A stretch of DNA of 64,000 nucleotides from Cellvibrionaceae bacterium. Its GTDB lineage: Bacteria; Pseudomonadota; Gammaproteobacteria; Pseudomonadales; Cellvibrionaceae. Location of the stretch: NCBI GenBank assembly GCA_028281575.1, contig JANQJP010000032.1, positions 16,855 to 80,854 of the forward strand, in the 5' to 3' direction. The position numbers were made by a program, and so were the translations under genes. The notes beneath the pieces were generated by a model. That model saw nothing but the letters and a program-made list of their open reading frames with translations, made no database searches and had not been told where the DNA came from. This document shows, piece by piece, positions 57,178-64,000 of this stretch (its first letter is position 1; each line of letters begins with the position of its first letter).

Positions 57178-58254
57178 ATGAAAGTAAAACTTTTCGTTAA
57201 GTTAATTCTTTTTACTGGCGTAATTGTTATTTCCTGCCTTATATATTTCAGTCCAAATACAAACGTTCAAATAGATGATGGGCCGAAAACATACAACTCG
57301 CAAAAAATACGCGATACGGTGTCAGTTGGCGAGAGTCTCGAAAATACGGATCGTGTCGACGAAGTGAGTAGTGTTGATCCTCAACAGGTATATGGCGAAA
57401 ACGATATAGATTTTTACGAGTTGCATGATGAGGACGATATTTTTTTTCAATATCTGTCGGAGTCTGAGCACCCGGATGATCGCTTATTGTTTTTAATGAC
57501 CAGGGACTTGCCAATCCAGGAAAAACTGAGCGGCCTGAGACATTTGCTCGCTGCAGATCCCGACAACAATATGATTCTTTTTGCGGTAAGCACTTTATGT
57601 CTTGGAGATAAATCAGCTTTTGAATGTGGCTTAACCGAATTAGAACGCCTTATCTCAATTGAGCCAAATAATGGTGCGTTGACGGATATGTACGCCACAC
57701 ATCTGTATAACAAAGGTGCGCAAGATGAGGCGCTGCGAATGCTGGAACGCGGTGCTGAAACGACAGTTAGTGATGATTATTCTTGGCGTATGATGGATCT
57801 GACGGTAGATGCTATTCTGCGTTTCGAGCCGGGATTTAATAAAGAAACATTGGATCGTGCTGCGGGCATTGAACACGCAATTGTGCGACCCGGATATGGG
57901 ACGATTATCGATATTTGTGCAGAAAATAAGACTAAATCAGATTGGCGCGCAGCTTGCTCCCAGCGTGGCCAAGCGATGTATGACGGAAGCTTGACGATTT
58001 TGTCAAAATCGCTTGGGGCTGAGATTTTGGTACTGACATCTGACGACCCTGAAGCGGTGAGAGCCAAGTTTGACGAAGAGAATGAAGCCCTGCATATGGA
58101 ACTCGATTTGATTTTGATGCCGTTGCAGGAGCGTATGGACAATTCTGACTTTGATATTAATACCGCGCAGTGGGACGAGTTGTTGCGCATCTATGCCAAG
58201 AGTGGCGAAATTGCGGCCATGCGTTATGTGGCGGGCCTCGCCGAAGAAAATTAA
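57178..58254 (+). CDS. Membrane-anchored TPR-like protein of unknown function
   Basis: A 358-residue protein with one N-terminal helix (about 5-25) and an acidic periplasmic or cytosolic stretch, then helical repeats with TPR-like spacing (LLAADPDNNMILFAVSTLCLG, RLISIEPNNGALTDMYATHLYNKG). I chose the ATG at 57178, after the eno terminator; the open frame to 57133 lies within the terminator hairpin. I do not know the family. It occupies the spot between eno and ftsB. Confidence 0.7.
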   Translation: MKVKLFVKLILFTGVIVISCLIYFSPNTNVQIDDGPKTYNSQKIRDTVSVGESLENTDRVDEVSSVDPQQVYGENDIDFYELHDEDDIFFQYLSESEHPDDRLLFLMTRDLPIQEKLSGLRHLLAADPDNNMILFAVSTLCLGDKSAFECGLTELERLISIEPNNGALTDMYATHLYNKGAQDEALRMLERGAETTVSDDYSWRMMDLTVDAILRFEPGFNKETLDRAAGIEHAIVRPGYGTIIDICAENKTKSDWRAACSQRGQAMYDGSLTILSKSLGAEILVLTSDDPEAVRAKFDEENEALHMELDLILMPLQERMDNSDFDINTAQWDELLRIYAKSGEIAAMRYVAGLAEEN

Positions 58255-58294
58255 TTTGAGGGCCGGTCGACACTTTACCGGTTACAATAGTGCA

Positions 58295-58579
58295 ATGAAA
58301 ATACTGTTGGTCGCGTTGCTACTGTTGCTTTTGGGTTTGCAATATCGTTTGTGGTTTGGCGAGGGCAATATTCTTTATGTGTCTAAACTCAAACAACAGA
58401 TAGAAGAGCAAAAAGCCGAAAATCAGCGGCTAAAAAGTCAAAACGCTCACTTGGTTGCTGAAGTTGAAGCTCTGCGTACAGGCTATGACGCGATTGAAGC
58501 CAAAGCTCGCGAAGAACTGGGTTTAATAAAAGAAGGTGAAACCTTTTTCCTTTTTGTCGAGGAAGATGCTGAAGAGTAG
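58295..58579 (+). CDS. ftsB: Cell division protein FtsB
   Basis: A 94-residue bitopic protein: one transmembrane helix (about 2-19) and a periplasmic coiled coil (KLKQQIEEQKAENQRLKSQN, continuing with LVAEVEALRTG) ending in REELGLIKEGETFF, the C-terminal signature of FtsB. It works in the FtsQLB complex that activates septal peptidoglycan synthesis. The start is at 58295; the frame is open upstream into the previous gene. In Pseudomonas ispD would follow it, but here truD does. Confidence 0.92.
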   Translation: MKILLVALLLLLLGLQYRLWFGEGNILYVSKLKQQIEEQKAENQRLKSQNAHLVAEVEALRTGYDAIEAKAREELGLIKEGETFFLFVEEDAEE

Positions 58580-58621
58580 CATCTTCGGTCCTATAACCCT
58601 AACGATGCAGTCCAGCCCGCC

Positions 58622-59593
58622 ATGACACAGTGCTCACTCGATTTTTCCTATGCGTATTCGCGCCCAACTCAACTCGTGCAATTTCGCAGTGAAGTTGGCG
58701 ATTTTATTGTTGACGAAGTTTTTCAACCTGAAGTTTCCGGAGGCGGTGAGCACTTTTGGCTCAAAATAAAAAAAATGGGTGAGAACACGGATTGGGTTGC
58801 CGGAAAGCTGGCGAATTATTTTTCGGTTCGGAAAATGGATGTTGGCTACGCGGGGAAAAAAGATCGTCATGCGATTACGACCCAGTGGTTTAGTGTTTAT
58901 CTTCCCGGTAAACCTCATGTGATCGATTGGCCGGCATTTATTGAAAGTTCGGGCTTAAATGCCGAACTTATTGAGAGCCGCAGCCACAGCCATAAATTAA
59001 AAAAGGGCGCCCACGACGCAAACCACTTTCGTATTCGATTGCGCGGTGTGAGCTCACCTGCTGAATGTGAAGAGCGTCTGAACGCGATTGCTAACGCAGG
59101 TGTTCCTAATTATTTTGGTGAGCAGCGTTTTGGTAGAGAAGCTCAAAATTTGATTAAGGCGGAAAAGTGGGTCCAGGACCCGCGCTCAGTGCGAGACCGC
59201 AATTTACGCGGTTTGTTTATTTCTGCGGCGCGCTCTTACTTGTTTAACATGGTACTCTCTCGCCGTGTCGCCGATGGCAGCTGGAAAACCAGGATGGCGG
59301 GTGAACCTTTTTCCGATGTCACGGGTCCGCTTTGGGGGCGGGGTCGGAATTTGGCCGTTGATGCTCAGGGAGTACTGGAAGAGGCAGTGCTCAGTGAGCA
59401 CGCTTCCTGGTGTGCTGCGTTGGAAAATGTTGGCTTGAGCCAGGAGCGAAGATCACTCATTCTGCAGCCGCAAAACTTGTCTTGGACCTTCGAAAAAAGC
59501 GATTTGCTTATCGCTATGACCTTGGAGGCAGGGCAATTTGCAACGTCCGTGTTGCGCGAGCTTGCGTACCTGGACAGTAAAAACAGTCGTTAG
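58622..59593 (+). CDS. truD: tRNA pseudouridine(13) synthase
   Basis: Makes pseudouridine at U13 of tRNA. The 323-residue protein has [19 protein letters not shown] with catalytic Asp81, the HANHFR-like [16 protein letters not shown] motif, [12 protein letters not shown] and the insertion domain region [11 protein letters not shown]. It follows ftsB by 42 nt and overlaps nothing. In Pseudomonas ispF precedes it and surE follows; neither is here. Confidence 0.94.
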   Translation: MTQCSLDFSYAYSRPTQLVQFRSEVGDFIVDEVFQPEVSGGGEHFWLKIKKMGENTDWVAGKLANYFSVRKMDVGYAGKKDRHAITTQWFSVYLPGKPHVIDWPAFIESSGLNAELIESRSHSHKLKKGAHDANHFRIRLRGVSSPAECEERLNAIANAGVPNYFGEQRFGREAQNLIKAEKWVQDPRSVRDRNLRGLFISAARSYLFNMVLSRRVADGSWKTRMAGEPFSDVTGPLWGRGRNLAVDAQGVLEEAVLSEHASWCAALENVGLSQERRSLILQPQNLSWTFEKSDLLIAMTLEAGQFATSVLRELAYLDSKNSR

Positions 59594-59633
59594 AGGATTA
59601 TTGGTGGATAATTTGCAGTTTCAGGGTGTCGGT

Positions 59634-60275
59634 ATGACATCCAAGCGCACGCGTGATCGCCTGATTGAGCGTTTGCATGAGAGTGGCGTAACAAACCAAT
59701 CTGTGTTGGACGTTGTCGCCAATACGCCCCGGCACTTGTTTGTTGATGAAGCGCTCGCGCATCGTGCTTATGAGGATACGGCTCTGCCGATCGGACACGG
59801 GCAGACGATTTCGCAACCCTATATTGTCGCCCGCATGACCGAGTTACTTATCGCTGCGACATCTAGACTGACGCGCGTGCTTGAGATAGGTACGGGTTGC
59901 GGTTACCAAACTGCGGTGCTCGCGCAGCTGGTGCCTGAAGTATTCAGTGTTGAGCGAATTAAACCCCTGCAGGACAAGGCAAAAACCAGGTTGAAAAAGC
60001 TCGGTGTTAAAAATGTCAGGTTTACGTATGCGGATGGCTCTCTCGGTTGGCCGGATGACGTCACGCAGTTTGATGGAATTTTATCGGCCGCTGCACCTAG
60101 ATCCGTACCCGAATCACTCTTGGCTCAACTGGCACCGGGAGGTGTATTGGTGATTCCAGTAGGTGGTGATACTCAAGTGTTGACTGTGGTTATCCGTGAT
60201 GAAGAAGGTGATGCGTTTACCCGTCATGAATATGAATCAGTAAAGTTTGTACCCATGCTATCTGGCCGACAATAG
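59634..60275 (+). CDS. pcm: Protein-L-isoaspartate O-methyltransferase
   Basis: Repairs isoaspartyl residues in aged proteins using S-adenosylmethionine. From the ATG at 59634 the protein has 214 residues, with [13 protein letters not shown] at the start like Pseudomonas Pcm, [23 protein letters not shown], the SAM motif [25 protein letters not shown] and [15 protein letters not shown] at 59604, with GAGG upstream, is an alternative start. surE, usually just before pcm, is absent. Confidence 0.94.
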   Translation: MTSKRTRDRLIERLHESGVTNQSVLDVVANTPRHLFVDEALAHRAYEDTALPIGHGQTISQPYIVARMTELLIAATSRLTRVLEIGTGCGYQTAVLAQLVPEVFSVERIKPLQDKAKTRLKKLGVKNVRFTYADGSLGWPDDVTQFDGILSAAAPRSVPESLLAQLAPGGVLVIPVGGDTQVLTVVIRDEEGDAFTRHEYESVKFVPMLSGRQ

Positions 60276-60320
60276 TGTGGACTCCGCTATTTAATAAGAT
60301 GAAGGTATTTCGTTGCGCTT

Positions 60321-61307
60321 ATGTCTCAGTTTACTTCTAAAACGTCCACGTCCCCTGCACGCTCGCCTCGCGCTTATTTTTTTATTGCCTTAAAAGGGAT
60401 GGCAATGGGGGCGGCCGATATTGTGCCTGGTGTTTCTGGGGGCACTGTCGCGCTTATTACGGGCATCTATAACGAGCTGCTCCACAGTTTGAAATCACTC
60501 ACGCCAGCCGCGCTGCTTGTGCTTGCGCGCGAGGGACCCTTGACATTTTGGCGCCATATTAACGGCAATTTTTTGCTCGCGGTCTTTGGTGGGATTATGA
60601 TCAGTTTAAAGACGCTTGCAACAGGTGTTTCGTGGGCGCTCGAACACCAGCCTTTACTTGTTTGGGGCGGCTTTTCCGGTCTTATTGTTGCGTCGCTATA
60701 TTCGCTTGCTAAACAGCAATCCAGGTGGCGTTGGCGCCAGTGCCTGTATTTCCTGCTCGGTGCTGGGTTTGTGGTCTTGATCGCCATCGCCAAACCCACG
60801 CAAGTTCCCGGCACATGGTGGATGTTGTTTCTCGGCGGCTTTATCGCCATATGCGCGATGATATTGCCCGGCATTTCAGGCAGCTTTATTCTCTTACTTA
60901 TCGGCTTGTATCCTGTTTTTCTCAGCGCGATAGAACGCCTGGATATGGTTGCGTTGGCCAGTTTTGGGGTTGGTTGCATTTTCGGTTTGCTGCTTTTTTC
61001 GCGCTTCCTGTCCTGGCTGTTGGATCGGTTTTACACCAATACCTTCGCAGTTATGCTCGGATTTCTGCTCGGCTCGCTGTATGTGACCTGGCCGTGGAAG
61101 GTGGTACTACAAAGTACCATCGATAGGCATGGAGATATCGTGCCACTGGTTCAGAAAAATGTATTACCACATTCGTTTGAACAGAGTGCCGGTATCAGTT
61201 CACAATGGCCTTTGGTCTTGATTTGCTGTTTGTTAGGTGTTTTTTTAGTACTTACGATTGATTTTTTATCAAGAAAGTCTGAATCAAATAATGAAAAAAA
61301 TAACTAG
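60321..61307 (+). CDS. popT: PopT/DUF368 family undecaprenyl-phosphate translocase
   Basis: A 328-residue polytopic membrane protein with about eight helices and two copies of the family's motif: GAADIVPGVSGGTVALITGIY near the N terminus and CAMILPGISGSFILLLIGLY in the middle. DUF368 members (PopT) recycle undecaprenyl phosphate across the cytoplasmic membrane for cell-wall synthesis. It is inserted between pcm and nlpD, unlike Pseudomonas. Family assignment is firm; activity in this organism is inferred. Confidence 0.9.
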   Translation: MSQFTSKTSTSPARSPRAYFFIALKGMAMGAADIVPGVSGGTVALITGIYNELLHSLKSLTPAALLVLAREGPLTFWRHINGNFLLAVFGGIMISLKTLATGVSWALEHQPLLVWGGFSGLIVASLYSLAKQQSRWRWRQCLYFLLGAGFVVLIAIAKPTQVPGTWWMLFLGGFIAICAMILPGISGSFILLLIGLYPVFLSAIERLDMVALASFGVGCIFGLLLFSRFLSWLLDRFYTNTFAVMLGFLLGSLYVTWPWKVVLQSTIDRHGDIVPLVQKNVLPHSFEQSAGISSQWPLVLICCLLGVFLVLTIDFLSRKSESNNEKNN

Positions 61308-61490
61308 AAACTAATGCCTATCTCGGAAAATACACAAAATTCACTTAAATTGGACGTGTGTGACTAAATTTTTATAGATTTTTTTATCATTTATTTTTTG
61401 TTTTTTTATAACTATTGTTAACTAAAACTTTCTAATTAAGTAGTTAAAAAGTGCTAGATCTGGCTCAGATAAACTCGAGGTAAATCATTA

Positions 61491-62276
61491 ATGCGTTGGC
61501 TTTTGTTTAATATATTAATCGTTTTGCTGCTATTTTCCGGTTGCGCCTATCGTCACGCTAAAGCACCTGTAAAAGACCGAGCTCAACCTTCTAGTACTAA
61601 AGTGGGTGTTCATGTTGTCGCTGAGGGGGAGACCCTGTATTCCATTGCCTGGAGTTACAATCTGAATTACAAAGATTTGGCTAGAAGCAATGGTATAGGA
61701 CGAAATTACACGATTTACCCAGGTCAAAAAATAGACCTTAGGAGTTTGGGTGTTGGCGCTAATACCAGTGCGGAGTCACGCTCTTCGACAAGGCGTAGTG
61801 GAAGCAAAACTAATGCTGAAGTAGCAAGAAACTCGAAAGGTAGCCGTTTAAAAAACAAATCGAAAAAGTCTGCAAAAAATACAAAAAAGAAATTTGGTGC
61901 CAATGCCATAAAATGGAATTGGCCGGCGGAAGGAAAAATTTTGAAAGGTTTTAGTGCGAATAACGGCTTGAACAAAGGTATTGATATCGGTGGGAAATTA
62001 GGTGAGCCTGTACTCGCAGCTGCTCCGGGGACTGTTGTATATTCAGGTGACGGGCTGCGTGGTTACGGCAAATTAATCATTATTAAGCACAGCGATATGT
62101 ACTTAAGTGCCTACGCCCACAATCGACGTATTTTGGTTCGTGAAGGGGATGAAGTAGGCACCAATGAGAAAATTGCCGAAATGGGGAACACCGGCACAGA
62201 TAGCGTAAAGCTGCATTTCGAAATTCGTTTCGACGGTCGTCCAGTAGACCCCATTGCATATTTGCCACCAAAGTAG
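61491..62276 (+). CDS. nlpD: NlpD-like lipoprotein activator of murein amidase
   Basis: A 261-residue lipoprotein (LLLFSGC, Cys18) with a LysM peptidoglycan-binding domain (VHVVAEGETLYSIAWSYNL), a basic linker and a C-terminal LytM/M23 domain. The zinc-site residues are degenerate (NKGIDIGGKLGEPV lacks the usual His; LHFEIR is kept), as in NlpD, which activates AmiC rather than cutting peptidoglycan itself. It lies just before rpoS, and in many gammaproteobacteria an rpoS promoter lies inside nlpD. Confidence 0.9.
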   Translation: MRWLLFNILIVLLLFSGCAYRHAKAPVKDRAQPSSTKVGVHVVAEGETLYSIAWSYNLNYKDLARSNGIGRNYTIYPGQKIDLRSLGVGANTSAESRSSTRRSGSKTNAEVARNSKGSRLKNKSKKSAKNTKKKFGANAIKWNWPAEGKILKGFSANNGLNKGIDIGGKLGEPVLAAAPGTVVYSGDGLRGYGKLIIIKHSDMYLSAYAHNRRILVREGDEVGTNEKIAEMGNTGTDSVKLHFEIRFDGRPVDPIAYLPPK

Positions 62277-62442
62277 CAATAAGAAAAGTTCTAAAGATTC
62301 TGTTTCTTTGCCGACATACTAAAGTATTAGTTTGTCGTATTGCTGATACCGGTGGTGCTAGAGAGATCGGATTTTATCTCTTGGTTCACAACAAGACTGG
62401 GTCAGAGACCCTCACATAAAACCAGGTTACGAGGTATAGGTC

Positions 62443-63477
62443 ATGGCAGTTCAAGAGCTAGATGCTATTTTTGCTGAGGATGAAAACGCCATTATTTCAT
62501 CCGGATTATCCCTAGAAGTAGATAACGATGAAGCGATTCAAGAAGCAGTTCCTGCCAAACCCCCCCGAGCCAAGAAAACACGCACAACAGCAAAATCCAA
62601 AACCAGTTTAGACTCAGATATAGATGGCGCGCACGAGCGCAGTTTGGATGCGACTCAGCTCTATCTGAACGAAATAGGCTACTCGCCTCTACTTAGTGCA
62701 GAAGAAGAAGTCTATTTTGCGCGCAAAGCGCTCAAAGGCGACGAAGCATCGCGCAAGCGTATGATCGAGAGTAATTTGCGCTTGGTTGTGAAAATATCTC
62801 GCCGTTATGTCAATCGCGGTTTGGCCTTGCTCGACCTTATTGAAGAGGGCAATTTGGGCCTTATTCGCGCCGTTGAAAAATTTGATCCGGAGCGCGGTTT
62901 CCGTTTTTCTACCTACGCGACCTGGTGGATTCGCCAAACGATTGAGCGTGCGATTATGAATCAGACCCGCACCATTCGTTTACCGATACACGTTGTCAAA
63001 GAGCTCAACGTATATTTGCGCGCGTCGCGTGAGCTTTCTCAAAAGCTCGATCATGAGCCGAGCCCGGAAGAAATTGCCCATTTATTAGACAAGCCGGTAG
63101 AAGACGTCGAAAAAATGCTCGCTCTTAACGAGCGTGTCACGTCCATGGATACACCCATTGGTCCTTCCTCTGATAAAACACTTGTGGACACCGTTCCCGA
63201 TCAGCATGTCTCCGATCCATCTTCGATTTTGCAGGACAACGACCTTACATCGAGCCTTGATAACTGGTTGGATGATCTAAGCGAAAAGCAACGCGAAGTG
63301 ATTGCGCGCCGATTCGGCTTGCGCGGCTATGAAACGAGCACGCTTGAAGAAGTAGGGCGCGAGATTGGATTAACGCGTGAACGCGTTCGCCAAATTCAGG
63401 TTGAAGCGCTGCGCAGACTGCGCGACATACTTGAAGGCCAGGGCCTGGATGCCACCGCGCTCTTTGGTATGCAATAG
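62443..63477 (+). CDS. rpoS: RNA polymerase sigma factor RpoS
   Basis: Stationary-phase and general-stress sigma factor, 344 residues. Region 1.2 starts [21 protein letters not shown], region 2 has [29 protein letters not shown] and [18 protein letters not shown], and region 4.2 has [27 protein letters not shown]. An acidic N-terminal extension of about 65 residues includes a basic stretch. A small dyad GGGTC-AGA-GACCC (62399-62411) is in the untranslated leader. Placement after nlpD is standard. Confidence 0.97.
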   Translation: MAVQELDAIFAEDENAIISSGLSLEVDNDEAIQEAVPAKPPRAKKTRTTAKSKTSLDSDIDGAHERSLDATQLYLNEIGYSPLLSAEEEVYFARKALKGDEASRKRMIESNLRLVVKISRRYVNRGLALLDLIEEGNLGLIRAVEKFDPERGFRFSTYATWWIRQTIERAIMNQTRTIRLPIHVVKELNVYLRASRELSQKLDHEPSPEEIAHLLDKPVEDVEKMLALNERVTSMDTPIGPSSDKTLVDTVPDQHVSDPSSILQDNDLTSSLDNWLDDLSEKQREVIARRFGLRGYETSTLEEVGREIGLTRERVRQIQVEALRRLRDILEGQGLDATALFGMQ

Positions 63478-63531
63478 TCATCAGTTAACCCCTTTTAAAA
63501 AGTTGCGCTTGAGCGCAATGGTATTCGTGGA

Positions 63532-63564
63532 AAATCCGATGTTGTTCTAACATCGGATTTTTTT
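63532..63564 (+). terminator. Rho-independent terminator of rpoS
   Basis: AAATCCGATGTT (63532-63543) and AACATCGGATTT (63549-63560) form a perfect 12-bp stem with a 5-nt loop, then TTTT. It lies 54 nt after the stop. Confidence 0.93.
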
Positions 63565-63844
63565 ATGGATCTCTCCTGGGTATACCCCCATAACCCTTGA
63601 CGCAACAGGGGCTCCAAGTTAGTGTTCAAGTTTTACCCAGAAAGAAAGGAAATGAGCATATATTAAATCTTTAGCTATGCACACCAAAACGGTTTTAATA
63701 TACGGTAAAGTGTGCCTTCTTGCTAAGAGCACAAACGTGGATTACGTCGTTATTTGCGCCTTGTGGTTACGGGGTGAACAGGTTAAAAAGCTTGGCCTGT
63801 AGTGCATTTGCGGTTTGTTGAAGTGGTATTAATTTGTGTGTTAG

Positions 63845-63882
63845 GCGGATATTTTCCGCATTTAAATACGGATTTTTTCCGT
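63845..63882 (+). promoter_or_regulatory. Two tandem 15-bp dyads upstream of the last gene
   Basis: GCGGATATTTTCCGC (63845-63859) and ACGGATTTTTTCCGT (63868-63882) are both perfect 5-5-5 dyads with the shared core CGGAT-TTTTCCG, and their centres are 23 bp apart (about two helical turns). They lie 60-100 bp before the ATG at 63943. They look like paired operator sites for a dimeric regulator, which is unidentified. Confidence 0.5.
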
Positions 63883-63942
63883 CTAATAATATTGTTAGCA
63901 ACTCAAGGCGAATTCTGGAAAATTGATTGATAAAGGAAAAGT

Positions 63943-64000
63943 ATGAAAAAAATATTGGTTATTGCAAGTATCGCTATGGCGTCACTTTTTTCAAAAAATG
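63943..64000 (+). CDS. Partial CDS with signal-peptide-like start, truncated by window edge
   Basis: ATG at 63943 with a good SD (AAAGGA) begins MKKILVIASIAMASLFSKN, like the start of a signal peptide, and the window ends 19 codons in. The product cannot be identified. Confidence 0.7.
   Translation, partial: MKKILVIASIAMASLFSKN

Larger units (their letters stand above)
63478..63942. other. Intergenic region downstream of rpoS
   Basis: A 465-bp stretch that contains the rpoS terminator, then AT-rich sequence without a convincing gene. I looked for an RsmZ-like RNA, found downstream of rpoS in Pseudomonas, and saw no GacA-type TGTAAG...CTTACA box. Two matched dyads precede the last gene. Confidence 0.5.

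Noticed and set aside
63600..63645. tRNA-like sequence with a GTTCAAG T-loop
   Set aside because: No acceptor stem, anticodon arm or CCA region could be built around it.
63478..63942. RsmZ-like regulatory RNA downstream of rpoS
   Set aside because: No GacA box and no cluster of loop-exposed GGA motifs; the GGA sites near 63848 and 63871 are in stems.

Overview
This 64 kb window looks like chromosomal DNA of a marine, respiring gammaproteobacterium. Gene order in two places (peroxiredoxin / rnt-pyrC-motY / argG on the left, tilS-pyrG-kdsA-eno-ftsB-truD-pcm-nlpD-rpoS on the right) follows the Pseudomonas-type backbone as I remember it. Codon use, an alginate-export-type porin and the mix of genes fit Cellvibrionales/Cellvibrionaceae, but that lower-rank placement is inference. 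I see no phage, plasmid, IS transposase, CRISPR array, rRNA or tRNA.

Layout: (1) 1-2300, pfkA and a 2-Cys peroxiredoxin. (2) 2479-9973, a terminal-oxidase island: a GbsR/MarR-type regulator, cyoABCD, a SCO copper chaperone, a YbfB-type MFS transporter and a FhuD/FecB-like periplasmic binding protein; cyoE is not present. (3) 10154-18111, rnt-pyrC, divergent motY, a lipoprotein/transglutaminase pair and argG. (4) 18550-23504, an orphan ParA-like ATPase, a response regulator and a soluble five-PAS chemoreceptor. (5) 23687-25554, a DUF1461/Lit-like membrane protein and an alpha/beta hydrolase.

(6) 25766-37869 is the most unusual part: twelve kilobases of genes all on the minus strand that appear devoted to nitrogen oxides. 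In transcription order they are a NAD(P)H/FAD-BFD-membrane cytochrome b-like fusion, an anchored 11-haem cytochrome c, a DUF3365 haem lipoprotein, a small lipoprotein cytochrome c, a truncated haemoglobin with its own [2Fe-2S]/FAD reductase, then nitrate/nitrite-type ABC import (nrtA, nrtB, a double-ATPase nrtCD) and a porin. No nitrate or nitrite reductase catalytic subunit is present. The four redox genes could carry electrons from cytoplasmic NAD(P)H to periplasmic haem proteins.

(7) 38523-45161 holds accessory genes: a vWA lipoprotein with a coiled-coil membrane partner, a large cadherin-like/beta-helix/lectin-like lipoprotein, an unknown exported protein and mobA. (8) 45195-51763 has pdxH, an Lrp regulator divergent from an aromatic/aspartate aminotransferase, an HD-GYP protein, greB and an S9 peptidase. 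(9) 51746-64000 is the conserved tilS to rpoS housekeeping run, with ispD, ispF and surE missing from their usual slots, a TPR-like gene inserted after eno, and popT (DUF368) inserted before nlpD.

Two intergenic elements (33180-33371 and 49012-49290) share a roughly 94-bp hairpin core and are each bounded by long inverted repeats. They look like members of a non-autonomous MITE-like family, and part of one recurs at 10085-10122.
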